DNA from: G026625185 sp035256645
GTDB lineage: Bacteria > Desulfobacterota > WTBG01 > JAGOGO01
Reading direction: 5' to 3'
Length of the DNA: 9,566 nt
Assembly: GCA_035256645.1 (NCBI GenBank)
Contig: DATEXU010000003.1
Coordinates: 1 to 9,566, forward strand
A program made the position numbers and the translations under genes. Position 1 is the first letter of the stretch, and every line of letters begins with the position of its first letter. Of the stretch, positions 1 to 7,546 are shown one piece after another. The notes below the pieces were generated by a model. That model made no database searches. It was not told where the DNA came from and was given only the letters and a program-made list of their open reading frames with translations.

Positions 1-910
1 TTTCGGGAGAACATCCGCATACTTCAGATGCTCCGATAGCAGCTAACATGTTTTGCTGGTTATGGACTCCAAAAAGTTTGACTTTAGCAAGGCGATACGC
101 ATGAACGGAATCATCCTTGCCTCGAAAATACAAAAACTTACCATTGGAGTACATCCCCTCCGTCAAAACTTTTTTTTGACTAAAGGGCAACACACGAGCC
201 GAAAGCGAAGGAATAATCGCACGACACGCACCATCGTCATAATTAACAATAGCAAAATTTTCTTTAGTCTGATTCAAAAAAATTCGGTATTTTGCCGCAC
301 AATACGCAGCAAACGTGGAATGGCGATCGAGATGATCTTCGGTGATATTGAGCAAGATAGCAATGTGAGGACAAAACGTTTCAATCGCCTCGAGTTGAAA
401 GCTGGATAATTCAACAACTAAAAAATCTGCCTTAATCTTATTCTGAACAAAGTTAATCAACGGGTTTCCGATATTACCACCTGTAAAAACAGAAAACCCT
501 GCGTGGCGCAGAATCTCCGAAAGCAATGAGGTTGTTGTCGTCTTTCCGTTGGTTCCGGTAATCCCAATCACGGGTGTCTTAATAAACCACGATGCCAGCT
601 CAATTTCACTGACAAGAGGTATCCCCTTTTCATGTGCTTGGCGAAGAGAAGAGAGGTTAGGATCAACTCCCGGGCTGAGGACAATGAAGTCCTTGCAAAA
701 AAAAATTTCCGGGGGATGCCCTCCTAAAATAAAAGTTGCTCCATCCTTTTTAAAAGGAGCAATGTCTTCCGACAACTCAGTATTCGTTTTACTATCGTTT
801 ACGGTAACCAGAGCTCCCCGATCTAAAAGGAATCTGGTCATCGCCTTTCCGGTTTTGCCAAACCCTATCACCAAAACATTTTTATTGTTTAGGTCAGTCA
901 ATGAATTCAT
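1..910 (-). CDS. murD: UDP-N-acetylmuramoyl-L-alanine:D-glutamate ligase MurD, N-terminal 303 residues (cut by window edge)
   Basis: MurD is the cytoplasmic Mur ligase that adds D-glutamate to UDP-MurNAc-L-Ala using ATP. I translated the minus strand from position 910 and the frame stays open to the window edge, giving 303 of about 450 expected residues. The N-terminal Rossmann-like UDP-binding domain shows VLVIGFGKTG at about residues 12-21 and LSPGVD at 78-83. The central ATPase domain begins with the P-loop GITGTNGKTTT at 116-126. It continues with ELSSFQLE and the ITEDHLDRH motif, followed by the AAKYR segment, where the carbamylated lysine of this family lies. The frame ends after the HNQQNMLAA segment, so the C-terminal glutamate-binding domain is missing only because the window stops. 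The start ATG overlaps the mraY stop as ATGA, which implies translational coupling. No good Shine-Dalgarno precedes it. A run of nine T in the coding strand (697-705) falls in codons 69-72 without breaking the frame. Confidence 0.95.
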   Translation of the reverse strand, partial: MNSLTDLNNKNVLVIGFGKTGKAMTRFLLDRGALVTVNDSKTNTELSEDIAPFKKDGATFILGGHPPEIFFCKDFIVLSPGVDPNLSSLRQAHEKGIPLVSEIELASWFIKTPVIGITGTNGKTTTTSLLSEILRHAGFSVFTGGNIGNPLINFVQNKIKADFLVVELSSFQLEAIETFCPHIAILLNITEDHLDRHSTFAAYCAAKYRIFLNQTKENFAIVNYDDGACRAIIPSLSARVLPFSQKKVLTEGMYSNGKFLYFRGKDDSVHAYRLAKVKLFGVHNQQNMLAAIGASEVCGCSPE

Positions 911-1977
911 CGCAACTTTAAGGTACTCAGAGTCAAAAGGGCTAATAAGATCGTGATAATCCAAAAACGAACAATAATTTTAGGCTCCCGCCATCCTTTA
1001 AGTTCAAAATGGTGGTGAAGCGGCGCCATCCGAAAAATTCTTTTTCCCCTGAGCCGGTAGGAACCAACCTGAAAAATCACCGACAACGTCTCCATAACAA
1101 AGACCCCCCCCACAATCGCCAAGACGATCTCTTGTTTAGCAATAACCGCAATCGTGCCCAGGGAACCTCCCAATGCCAACGAGCCCACATCCCCCATAAA
1201 AATCTGAGCAGGATAGGTGTTGTACCAAAGGAAACCCATTCCTGCCCCCACCATTGCTCCACAGAAGACGGCGAGTTCTCCTCCTCCTTTAATAAAAGGG
1301 ATTTGTAAATATTGAGCGATTTTATAATGGCCTGTGCAATAAACAAAAACAAGGTAGGTGCCAAAAGCGATTGCTGTTGGCCCGATTGCTAATCCATCAA
1401 GACCATCGGTCAGATTAACCGCATTAGAAGTCCCCACAATCACCAGCATGGCAAAAATAACAAAAAACCAACCGAGGTCCGGACTTGTGTTTTTAAGAAA
1501 GGGAACATAAAGATGGGTATCTAAACGAAGGAAAAAGGTGAGGTAACATGAAGCGATGAGCGCTACCAGTATTTGGATAACCAACTTGGCCCGCATGGAA
1601 ATCCCCTTGCCTTTTTTCAATTTTCTTAAATCATCGACCAGGCCAAGAGTCCCAAAGCCCACGGCAATAAAAATCGCTACCCAAATAAATGGATTCGTCA
1701 AGGTAGCCCAGAGGAGCGTGGAAAAAATCACGGCGCCTAAAATGAGGATACCGCCCATGGTCGGGGTTCCCTTTTTCTGAAAATGAGATTGAGGGCCGTC
1801 ATTACGGATAACCTCCCCCATTTTAAGCTCGGAAACCTTCCGAATAAACCACGGCCCCAATATCAGGGTAAGGAGGAGCGCGGTTATGGTAGCGTAAATA
1901 GTCCGGAAGGTAATATATTTAAAAACATTAAATACAAACCATTCCGTATGAAAAGGGTAAAGGAGATGATAAAGCAT
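907..1977 (-). CDS. mraY: Phospho-N-acetylmuramoyl-pentapeptide-transferase MraY
   Basis: MraY is the integral membrane enzyme that transfers phospho-MurNAc-pentapeptide from UDP to undecaprenyl phosphate, forming lipid I. The 356-residue length is normal for the family, and many hydrophobic segments run through the protein. Family motifs are present in order: FQKKGTPTMGG at 66-76, the Mg-binding aspartate pair VDD at 114-116, NAVNLTDGLDGLA at 185-197, MGDVGSLALGG at 261-271 and the cytoplasmic APLHHHFE at 318-325. The N-terminus MLYHLLYPF resembles the usual MraY start. Only a poor Shine-Dalgarno (AGGG, too distant) precedes it. The gene lies 33 nt downstream of the response regulator gene rather than directly after murF, as it would in most bacteria. 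Its TGA stop overlaps the murD ATG. All catalytic residues I can check are intact, so I infer a functional enzyme. Confidence 0.98.
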   Translation of the reverse strand: MLYHLLYPFHTEWFVFNVFKYITFRTIYATITALLLTLILGPWFIRKVSELKMGEVIRNDGPQSHFQKKGTPTMGGILILGAVIFSTLLWATLTNPFIWVAIFIAVGFGTLGLVDDLRKLKKGKGISMRAKLVIQILVALIASCYLTFFLRLDTHLYVPFLKNTSPDLGWFFVIFAMLVIVGTSNAVNLTDGLDGLAIGPTAIAFGTYLVFVYCTGHYKIAQYLQIPFIKGGGELAVFCGAMVGAGMGFLWYNTYPAQIFMGDVGSLALGGSLGTIAVIAKQEIVLAIVGGVFVMETLSVIFQVGSYRLRGKRIFRMAPLHHHFELKGWREPKIIVRFWIITILLALLTLSTLKLR

Positions 1978-2010
1978 TTTCTATATTACGCTCAAAGTTT
2001 TTCCCTATTA

Positions 2011-2385
2011 TTAAGCGAATCCTTGGGCAACGACATCCTCCAATTGTCTCAAAGAAAATGGCTTCAGCAGAAAAGCAACCGCTCCTTTTTTGCGGAGTTC
2101 GGTTTTTATGTCATCTTCAATGTAGGTAGACATCACCACTGCCTTATAGTCTTGGGTTGATCTACTCATAGTATCCAAAAGCTCCGGCCCATTCATCTTT
2201 GGCATATTGATATCCGTAATAATAAGGGGAAACGTGTCATTTTCCAATTTTCCCAAAGCGTCTACTCCATCGGTTGCCATGGTTATGTCATAGCCCCGTG
2301 TCTCTAAAAAGGCTCCGATAAGCTCGCGGACTTGATCGCTGTCATCAACGACCATAATTTTTGAGGGTAATGTTGTGGATAGCAT
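2011..2385 (-). CDS. CheY-like single-domain response regulator inserted between murF and mraY
   Basis: This 124-residue protein is a complete receiver domain and nothing else. It shows the acidic pair D14-D15 in MVVDDSD, the phospho-acceptor D58 in ITDINMPKMNG, the switch Ser86 in VVMSTY, Phe105 at the switch aromatic position and the conserved Lys108 in LLKPF. There is no DNA-binding, enzymatic or other output domain, so any output should come through protein-protein contact, as with CheY or Spo0F-type relays. A strong AGGAGG lies 7 nt before the ATG. The gap to the murF stop is 16 nt, so it is probably co-transcribed with the cluster. No histidine kinase or chemotaxis gene is in the window, so the partner is unknown. 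The context suggests a role tied to wall growth or division, but that is inference. It could also be an unrelated regulator that landed in a well-expressed operon. Confidence 0.93.
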   Translation of the reverse strand: MLSTTLPSKIMVVDDSDQVRELIGAFLETRGYDITMATDGVDALGKLENDTFPLIITDINMPKMNGPELLDTMSRSTQDYKAVVMSTYIEDDIKTELRKKGAVAFLLKPFSLRQLEDVVAQGFA

Positions 2386-2392
2386 AATAATT

Positions 2393-2398
2393 CCTCCT
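2393..2398 (-). promoter_or_regulatory. Strong Shine-Dalgarno of the response regulator gene
   Basis: AGGAGG on the minus strand lies 7 nt before the ATG at 2385, inside the short murF to response regulator gap. It fixes the start codon and contrasts with the weak sites of the neighbouring murF and mraY. Confidence 0.85.
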
Positions 2399-2401
2399 GG
2401 T

Positions 2402-3844
2402 CTAAATTGTTTTAGTTGTCCTCGCCCCTGATGCTTTGAGGGTTCGGGGATTATCTTCTTTTATTAATCCTTCAATCACTTTTTCCATCGCCATCCCTCG
2501 TGATCCTTTCACCAAAACTAAATCTCCTTGCTTGAGTACCCCACGAAGAAAATCAATGAGGTCCTGATGGTTTTTCCCAATATAAATAGATGGGGAAGGC
2601 AATCCACCGGAAAGCGCCCCATCTCTCACGTCAGAAGAAAATTTTCCCATAATAAGCAGTAAGCTTACGCCCATTTTTGCCACCTCGCGCCCCAGCTCCC
2701 GGTGCAAAACAGTGGTCTGAGATCCTAGTTCCAACATATCCCCCAGGATAATGATCCCCCGGGAAAAGCCTTGAAGAAGGGAAAACGTCTCTAAAGCTTT
2801 TTTCATCGATACCGGGTTAGCATTATAAGTATCATTAATAATGGTTATACCCTCCGGCAACGTAATCAATTGTTGGCGCAAGTTAAGGTTGCGAAAATTT
2901 TTAAGTCCCTCAGGGATCATGACGGGATCTTCTCCTAAAGCGGTTATTGCCCCGGCAGCAGCTAACGCATTCATAACATTATGCGCTCCAATCATAGGAA
3001 GAAAAACCGGTAAGGTCTTTTCTCGTATCACAAGATCAAATCGCATACCGTCTGCTCCCACGGGAACAATATTTTGGGCAGTCACATCGCCCGGGCTTTT
3101 CATTCCAATCGTAATTTTCTTTCCTGAAAACCGTGACGATAACTTCTTGATCCTGGGATCATCCTTGTTTATAATGGCCGTTGCGTCGGGAGACAAGTTT
3201 TGAAAAAGCTCACCTTTTGCCTCTGCCACCTCATCAATCGTCTTGAGATATTCTAAATGAACCGGGCTTACGTTAGTGATGATGCCCACGGTAGGCTGAG
3301 AGATTTCGACAAGTCTCGCAATCTCTCCTCTCCGGTTCATGCCTAATTCAAACACCCCAACATCATGCGTGGATGAAAGTTTAAGTAAACTTAACGGAAG
3401 ACCAATCAAGTTATTAAGGTTTCCCTGGTTCTTCAAAACTCGCCTTTTGGTCGATAAAATAGCGGCAATCATTTCTTTCGTTGTTGTTTTACCATTGCTT
3501 CCGGTAACCGCCACAATGGGAATGCCATACATCTGGCGATAGTGAGCGGCACAGTCCCCTAAAGCATCAAGCGTATCTTTGACTTCAATGACTATGAAAT
3601 CTTTTTTGCTTTTAGATACTATCCTTCCCGATTGCACCACTACCCCTAAAGCGCCTTTATTGATGACTTCGCTAATAAAATCATGGCCGTCAAAGCTATC
3701 TCCTTTAAGCGCTAAAAAAATTTCCCCGGGTTTGACAGTACGGGAATCAGTCGATATTCCCCGGTATTCTGTCTCCGGGTTCCCGTGCTTAAGCTGCCCC
3801 TGGAGGGCATCAACAATCCATTGGATTGAAAGATGGTTGCTCAT
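2402..3844 (-). CDS. murF: UDP-N-acetylmuramoyl-tripeptide:D-alanyl-D-alanine ligase MurF
   Basis: MurF is the cytoplasmic ligase that adds the D-Ala-D-Ala dipeptide to the UDP-MurNAc-tripeptide, completing the soluble wall precursor. The 480-residue length is typical. The N-terminal domain carries the MurE/MurF signature STDSRTVKPGEIFLALKG (31-48) followed by DGHDFI (52-57). The ATPase domain has the P-loop VTGSNGKTTT at 113-122, the NQGNLNNLIGLP segment at 139-150, ELGMNRRGEI at 166-175 and VSPVHLEYL at 192-200. Lys210 in EAKGELF is the expected carbamylated lysine. INDTYNANP at 336-344 is characteristic of MurF rather than MurE. It starts 2 nt after the stop of the small cysteine-rich gene and has no recognisable Shine-Dalgarno. 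Translation is therefore probably coupled to that small gene, which would make the small gene relevant to MurF output. Confidence 0.98.
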   Translation of the reverse strand: MSNHLSIQWIVDALQGQLKHGNPETEYRGISTDSRTVKPGEIFLALKGDSFDGHDFISEVINKGALGVVVQSGRIVSKSKKDFIVIEVKDTLDALGDCAAHYRQMYGIPIVAVTGSNGKTTTKEMIAAILSTKRRVLKNQGNLNNLIGLPLSLLKLSSTHDVGVFELGMNRRGEIARLVEISQPTVGIITNVSPVHLEYLKTIDEVAEAKGELFQNLSPDATAIINKDDPRIKKLSSRFSGKKITIGMKSPGDVTAQNIVPVGADGMRFDLVIREKTLPVFLPMIGAHNVMNALAAAGAITALGEDPVMIPEGLKNFRNLNLRQQLITLPEGITIINDTYNANPVSMKKALETFSLLQGFSRGIIILGDMLELGSQTTVLHRELGREVAKMGVSLLLIMGKFSSDVRDGALSGGLPSPSIYIGKNHQDLIDFLRGVLKQGDLVLVKGSRGMAMEKVIEGLIKEDNPRTLKASGARTTKTI

Positions 3845-3846
3845 AT

Positions 3847-4035
3847 TTAGTTGATTAATTTGCTCTTCACTGATTGGTCGTCAAAAAATATCCGGTACTC
3901 TTTACACTCTCCTTTGAGTTGACAACCTTGTTCGCAAACTTTCACGGAAATCCGGGGAGTGTTTTTCCGGTGCAAGCACATAATGTATCCGGTAAAATTT
4001 TTTATCGTATCCTTGGACGCTAAAACTCCTTCCAT
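3847..4035 (-). CDS. Small cysteine-rich protein between murE and murF, function unknown
   Basis: This 62-residue ORF fills the space between murE (19-nt gap) and murF (2-nt gap). A strong GGAGGT lies 5 nt before its ATG, the best evidence that it is translated. The protein has four cysteines and one nearby histidine: C20-x-H22 in the MCLHRKN segment, then C34-x3-C38-x5-C44 in VCEQGCQLKGECKEY. This spacing could hold a zinc ion or, less likely, an iron-sulfur cluster. The remainder is basic and polar, with no signal peptide or membrane segment. An internal Met19 would give a 44-residue version that keeps all four cysteines, but that start has no comparable ribosome site. I do not recognise the family. 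Co-transcription and probable translational coupling with murF are inferred from spacing. It could serve mainly to carry ribosomes to murF, but the ordered cysteines argue for a real product. Confidence 0.72.
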   Translation of the reverse strand: MEGVLASKDTIKNFTGYIMCLHRKNTPRISVKVCEQGCQLKGECKEYRIFFDDQSVKSKLIN

Positions 4036-4040
4036 ATAAA

Positions 4041-4046
4041 ACCTCC
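4041..4046 (-). promoter_or_regulatory. Strong Shine-Dalgarno of the small cysteine-rich gene
   Basis: GGAGGT on the minus strand lies 5 nt before the ATG at 4035, between the murE stop and the small ORF. It selects the 62-residue start over the internal Met19. Confidence 0.8.
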
Positions 4047-4053
4047 GTTTAAC

Positions 4054-5568
4054 TTATGGTTTAATTTTATTGAGCGCTTCTTTAATTTTTTCTCGGTCAT
4101 CAAAAGGTATCCTTTGCTTCCCGATAATCTGATAGTCTTCATGACCTTTGCCGGCAACCAGCACAATGTCTCCGCGCCTTGCCATCTGGAGGGCAGCCTG
4201 AATGGCTTCAAACCGGTCTACCACCGTAAAATAACCCTTACGATAGGGCGACTCACTAAGAGAAATTTTTTCCAGACCAGCGCTTTTAACTCCCTCTTCA
4301 ATCTCGGCAATAATAGCCTCTGGCCTTTCGGTCCGAGGGTTATCAGAGGTAATCACTACCAAGTCACTCAGCTGCGCCGCTATCTGACCCATCATCGGCC
4401 GTTTGTTCCGGTCTCGATCTCCTCCACAGCCAAATACCGTTATGATCCTTAGGGGCGCAAGTTCCCGAAGAGAGAAAAGGGCTTTCTCCAGAGCATCAGG
4501 AGTATGAGCATAGTCAACAAGAATAGTAAAATTTTTTTCCTGTCCTATCCTCTCCATTCTTCCGGGGACGGAAATAAAATTCTCGATTCCCGAACGGATT
4601 GCTTCAAGAGGAGTATCCAAATAAATGGCTGCTCCAGCGGCAGCCATAATGTTATAGAGATTAAACCGACCGAAAAGAGAAGAGGTAAACTTTATATTCC
4701 CTCGAGGAGTTTTTAGGGTGCCTCGGATCCCTTCTTGAGAAACCTGAGCTTCCTCAATGGTTATATCGACGTCGTTCCCCATACCATACAGAACAACCGA
4801 AACAGAGGTAAGCGAACGAAAGTAAGACGTCTGGGGATCATCCTGGTTCAAGACCGCAAATTTTTCCCCGGCAATCTTACTCTGATCTAAAAAGCGCGAA
4901 AAAAGTTTTGCCTTGCTTTGCGTGTATTGTTCCATATTGCCATGATAATCTAAATGTTCAGGGGTAAGATTGGTGAATACTCCTACCGCAAAGTTAACCC
5001 CTTCCACTCGGTTTTGATCAAGCGCATGCGAGGAAACTTCCATAGCCACATGGGAAACCTTTTCTTTCACCATGTGGGCAAGGAGCTTTTGGATTTCGAG
5101 AGATTCCGGCGTAGTGTTCGGTGATTGTCTCACGATATTTCCAAACCGATAATTTATTGTGCCAATGACTCCGGGGTTATATCCCGCTGCTCGGAAAATT
5201 GATTCCAATAAATACGAGGTCGTAGTCTTCCCATTGGTACCGGTAATACCCACTACTTTTAAGGCTAACGACGGATCATCCAGAAACCTGGCGGCAACCT
5301 GGGCTAAGGCAATCCTTGTATCCGGTACCGTAATCCAGGTTACCTCACGTTGAGCGTCAGGAACTGTCTCGGCAATAATCGCTTTTGCTCCCCGACGTAT
5401 TGCCTCAGAGATAAAGTCATGTCCGTTATGATTTACTCCCTTGATAGCAGCAAATAAAAAATGAGACTGAACCTCCTTGGAATGAAAAGCAATCCCGAAA
5501 ATTTCTTCTGACGTTGAGCCGGAAATCTGGTTCATTGCTAATCCTTCAATAAGGTCATTCAATTTCAT
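4054..5568 (-). CDS. murE: UDP-N-acetylmuramoyl-L-alanyl-D-glutamate:meso-diaminopimelate ligase MurE
   Basis: MurE is the cytoplasmic ligase that adds the third, cross-linking residue of the wall stem peptide. The 504-residue length is normal. The N-terminal UDP-binding domain contains the FHSKEVQ segment at 28-34 and FAAIKG at 39-44. The P-loop is GITGTNGKTTT at 107-117. MEVSSHALDQNRV at 176-188 and NLTPEHLDYHG at 200-210 are classic. Lys219 in QSKAKLF aligns with the carbamylated lysine. LVDYAHTPD at 350-358 and FGCGGDRDRNKRPMMG at 379-394 are intact. The C-terminal DNPR at 409-412 is the motif of meso-diaminopimelate-adding enzymes (lysine enzymes differ here), and GKGHE at 473-477 supports this. 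The substrate is therefore very likely meso-DAP. The gene starts 28 nt after the ftsI stop with no clear Shine-Dalgarno. Confidence 0.98.
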   Translation of the reverse strand: MKLNDLIEGLAMNQISGSTSEEIFGIAFHSKEVQSHFLFAAIKGVNHNGHDFISEAIRRGAKAIIAETVPDAQREVTWITVPDTRIALAQVAARFLDDPSLALKVVGITGTNGKTTTSYLLESIFRAAGYNPGVIGTINYRFGNIVRQSPNTTPESLEIQKLLAHMVKEKVSHVAMEVSSHALDQNRVEGVNFAVGVFTNLTPEHLDYHGNMEQYTQSKAKLFSRFLDQSKIAGEKFAVLNQDDPQTSYFRSLTSVSVVLYGMGNDVDITIEEAQVSQEGIRGTLKTPRGNIKFTSSLFGRFNLYNIMAAAGAAIYLDTPLEAIRSGIENFISVPGRMERIGQEKNFTILVDYAHTPDALEKALFSLRELAPLRIITVFGCGGDRDRNKRPMMGQIAAQLSDLVVITSDNPRTERPEAIIAEIEEGVKSAGLEKISLSESPYRKGYFTVVDRFEAIQAALQMARRGDIVLVAGKGHEDYQIIGKQRIPFDDREKIKEALNKIKP

Positions 5569-5596
5569 GAGGGCGACTGGGCATAAAAAATTTTTC

Positions 5597-7546
5597 TCAC
5601 GTTATTGGCTTAAAAGCTACCCAACACTCTGATACCCCGTTGAGTGGGGTGCCTGGTGAAGGCTTTTGGGCCACTGCCTTTCCGCTGCCCTCTACCTGCA
5701 TTTTTAGATTGTATCCTTTTACAATTTGCAGAACTCTCCTCATACTCAAACCAGTAAAATCCGGAAATCGGTCTAACCCGGAATAATTGTCAATCGGGTT
5801 ATTAAAAGACGTGTCTTGTGAAACCGGTATATTCATGCAGACTTCCGCAGGCATAAGATTCGGGTCCGGGAAAACGTTTAAATAGTGCAAAACCTCTTCC
5901 GCTACAGCTCTAAAAGCAGGGGCAGCTACCGTACCGCCAAATCCTCTGCCTTTTGGCTCATCAACCACGATTAAGACCGCAATCCGAGGATCCCGCGCGG
6001 GAACAAATCCCATAAAAGAACCTACGGGCCTTGCCCAGTTATACCGTCCTGTCGTGGGATCAATCTTCTGAGCTGTCCCCGTTTTCCCGGCAACTTCAAA
6101 ACCAGGAATAGAGGCAGCCATCCCGGTTCCTCCTTTTGTGGTTACCCCAATCATTATTTCCGTTAAAGCTTTGGCGGTCCGCGCAGAGATGGCTGTTCGG
6201 ACAACCGAGGGAAAATTCTTCTTCAGGTATTCTCCTTTTTCATTTACAATCCCTTTGACGATATACGGCCGCATCACATAACCCCCATTGGCAATCGCAC
6301 TGAGAGCATTGATGAGCTGTAGTGCGGTAACCGAAATTCCCTGGCCAAACGCCATATTGCTCTTTTCGATCTCTTTCCAACCCTGATAGGGCCGGACAGA
6401 ACCAGGGGATTCAACGGACAAATCAATATTCGTCTTCTCACCAAATCCGAAATCTCGAATATGCCGGTAAAAGGTCTCGGAGTTCATCCGCTCGCAGATT
6501 TTTGCTGCCCCGATGTTTGAGGAGAATTTTATAATTTCCGCAAAGGTTAAGGTCTCGTATTTGTGGACGTCGTGGATAGTCCTTCGGCCGATCTTATACT
6601 TTCCGTTTTCGCAATAAAAATTCTCTTCCGGAGAAACCAATCCTTCGTCAAGCGCGGCCGCCGCTAAAAAGACTTTGAAGGTGGAGCCTGGCTCAAAGTT
6701 GTCGGTCAATGCTCGGTTCCGCCATTGGTTTGGAGATGAGAGATTAAAATTATTGGGATTAAAACTTGGCTGGATGGCAAGTCCTAACACCTCGCCTGTT
6801 TTAGGATCCATCACAATACCCGTGCCTCCCCGAGCGTTCGATGCTTCGACTGCTTTTTGGAGCTCTTTTTCAAGGATATATTGGATATTGAGATCAATCG
6901 TTAAGATTAAATTACTGCCCGGGAACTCAGAAGCGAGGATGCCTGAATAGATAAGCTGACGGCCGATGGCATCTCGCTCTACTAAAAGAGCTTCGTTTCC
7001 TCCACTGATAAAATTGTCATAATTTAGTTCCAATCCTTCCAATCCATTTCCATCGATCCCCACAAAACCTAAAAGATGCCCCCCGATCTCACAATGAGGA
7101 TAAAATCTTTTATTCTCTTTTAAGAAATAAATCCCCTTGGGATCAAAGACCTCGATCTGCCCCCTTTTGGCGGGAGAAATACCCCGTGCAATCCATACGA
7201 AGGGAGAAGTGCTTTGCAATGTTTTTTGCAAACGATGTGAATTTATATTAAGCGCCTTGCTTAAGCTTTCCGCAGTCTTTTTCGGTTCTTTTACTTGCCA
7301 CGGATGGGCATAAACCGAATCCACCTCCACACTACCCGCAAGCTCCTTTTTTTCCCGATCATAAATTACTCCCCGGGACGGCCAAAGCTTAATTAAATGT
7401 TTTCTTTGGATCTCAGCTCGATGAACAAGCTCGGACTGTTTTACTATCTGAAGCTGGTAACCACGTACGGCGACACCAACAAGAGAAAAGAAAAAGAAAA
7501 AAAATATGATGATTATCCTAAGTCTTATCCACTTTATTTCATTCAT
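5597..7546 (-). CDS. ftsI: Septal peptidoglycan transpeptidase FtsI/PBP3 family with C-terminal PASTA domain
   Basis: This class B penicillin-binding protein cross-links septal peptidoglycan in the periplasm. It has a short cytoplasmic start and one uncleaved membrane anchor at about residues 11-27, with an unusual IIII-FFFFFF stretch. The dimerisation domain includes the RGVIYDREKKELA segment at 58-70. The transpeptidase domain starts near residue 230. Its catalytic triplets are intact: Ser288-Thr-Phe-Lys291 in EPGSTFK, Ser342-Ser-Asn344 in FSSNIG and Lys488-Thr-Gly490 in AGKTGTAQK. After a linker, residues about 591-649 (DRFPDFTGLS onward) form a single PASTA domain, which E. coli FtsI lacks but SpoVD-type and many deltaproteobacterial homologues have. 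At 649 residues it is longer than the roughly 590 of E. coli because of this tail. Its ATG overlaps the ftsL stop as ATGA. SpoVD-like naming is possible, but the dcw position and the upstream ftsL favour the division enzyme. Confidence 0.96.
   Translation of the reverse strand: MNEIKWIRLRIIIIFFFFFFSLVGVAVRGYQLQIVKQSELVHRAEIQRKHLIKLWPSRGVIYDREKKELAGSVEVDSVYAHPWQVKEPKKTAESLSKALNINSHRLQKTLQSTSPFVWIARGISPAKRGQIEVFDPKGIYFLKENKRFYPHCEIGGHLLGFVGIDGNGLEGLELNYDNFISGGNEALLVERDAIGRQLIYSGILASEFPGSNLILTIDLNIQYILEKELQKAVEASNARGGTGIVMDPKTGEVLGLAIQPSFNPNNFNLSSPNQWRNRALTDNFEPGSTFKVFLAAAALDEGLVSPEENFYCENGKYKIGRRTIHDVHKYETLTFAEIIKFSSNIGAAKICERMNSETFYRHIRDFGFGEKTNIDLSVESPGSVRPYQGWKEIEKSNMAFGQGISVTALQLINALSAIANGGYVMRPYIVKGIVNEKGEYLKKNFPSVVRTAISARTAKALTEIMIGVTTKGGTGMAASIPGFEVAGKTGTAQKIDPTTGRYNWARPVGSFMGFVPARDPRIAVLIVVDEPKGRGFGGTVAAPAFRAVAEEVLHYLNVFPDPNLMPAEVCMNIPVSQDTSFNNPIDNYSGLDRFPDFTGLSMRRVLQIVKGYNLKMQVEGSGKAVAQKPSPGTPLNGVSECWVAFKPIT

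Noticed and set aside
549..956. Plus-strand open frame of 135 codons opposite murD and the end of mraY
   Set aside because: It lies opposite clearly conserved MurD and MraY sequence, has no ribosome site and no recognisable protein features. It is a shadow of the real genes.
1978..2010. Possible terminator or internal promoter between the response regulator gene and mraY
   Set aside because: The 33-nt gap forms no credible hairpin with a T-tract and has no -35/-10 pair, so read-through is more likely.
1783..2160. Plus-strand open frame of 125 codons across the mraY and response regulator junction
   Set aside because: It overlaps two well-supported minus-strand genes whose motifs explain the sequence. 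A plus-strand AAGGAG near 1960 is the complement of mraY codons.
5542..5584. Nine-codon upstream ORF (starting MPSRPHE) overlapping the murE start
   Set aside because: It has no Shine-Dalgarno and no feature beyond a chance ATG in the ftsI-murE gap; leader control of murE cannot be supported.
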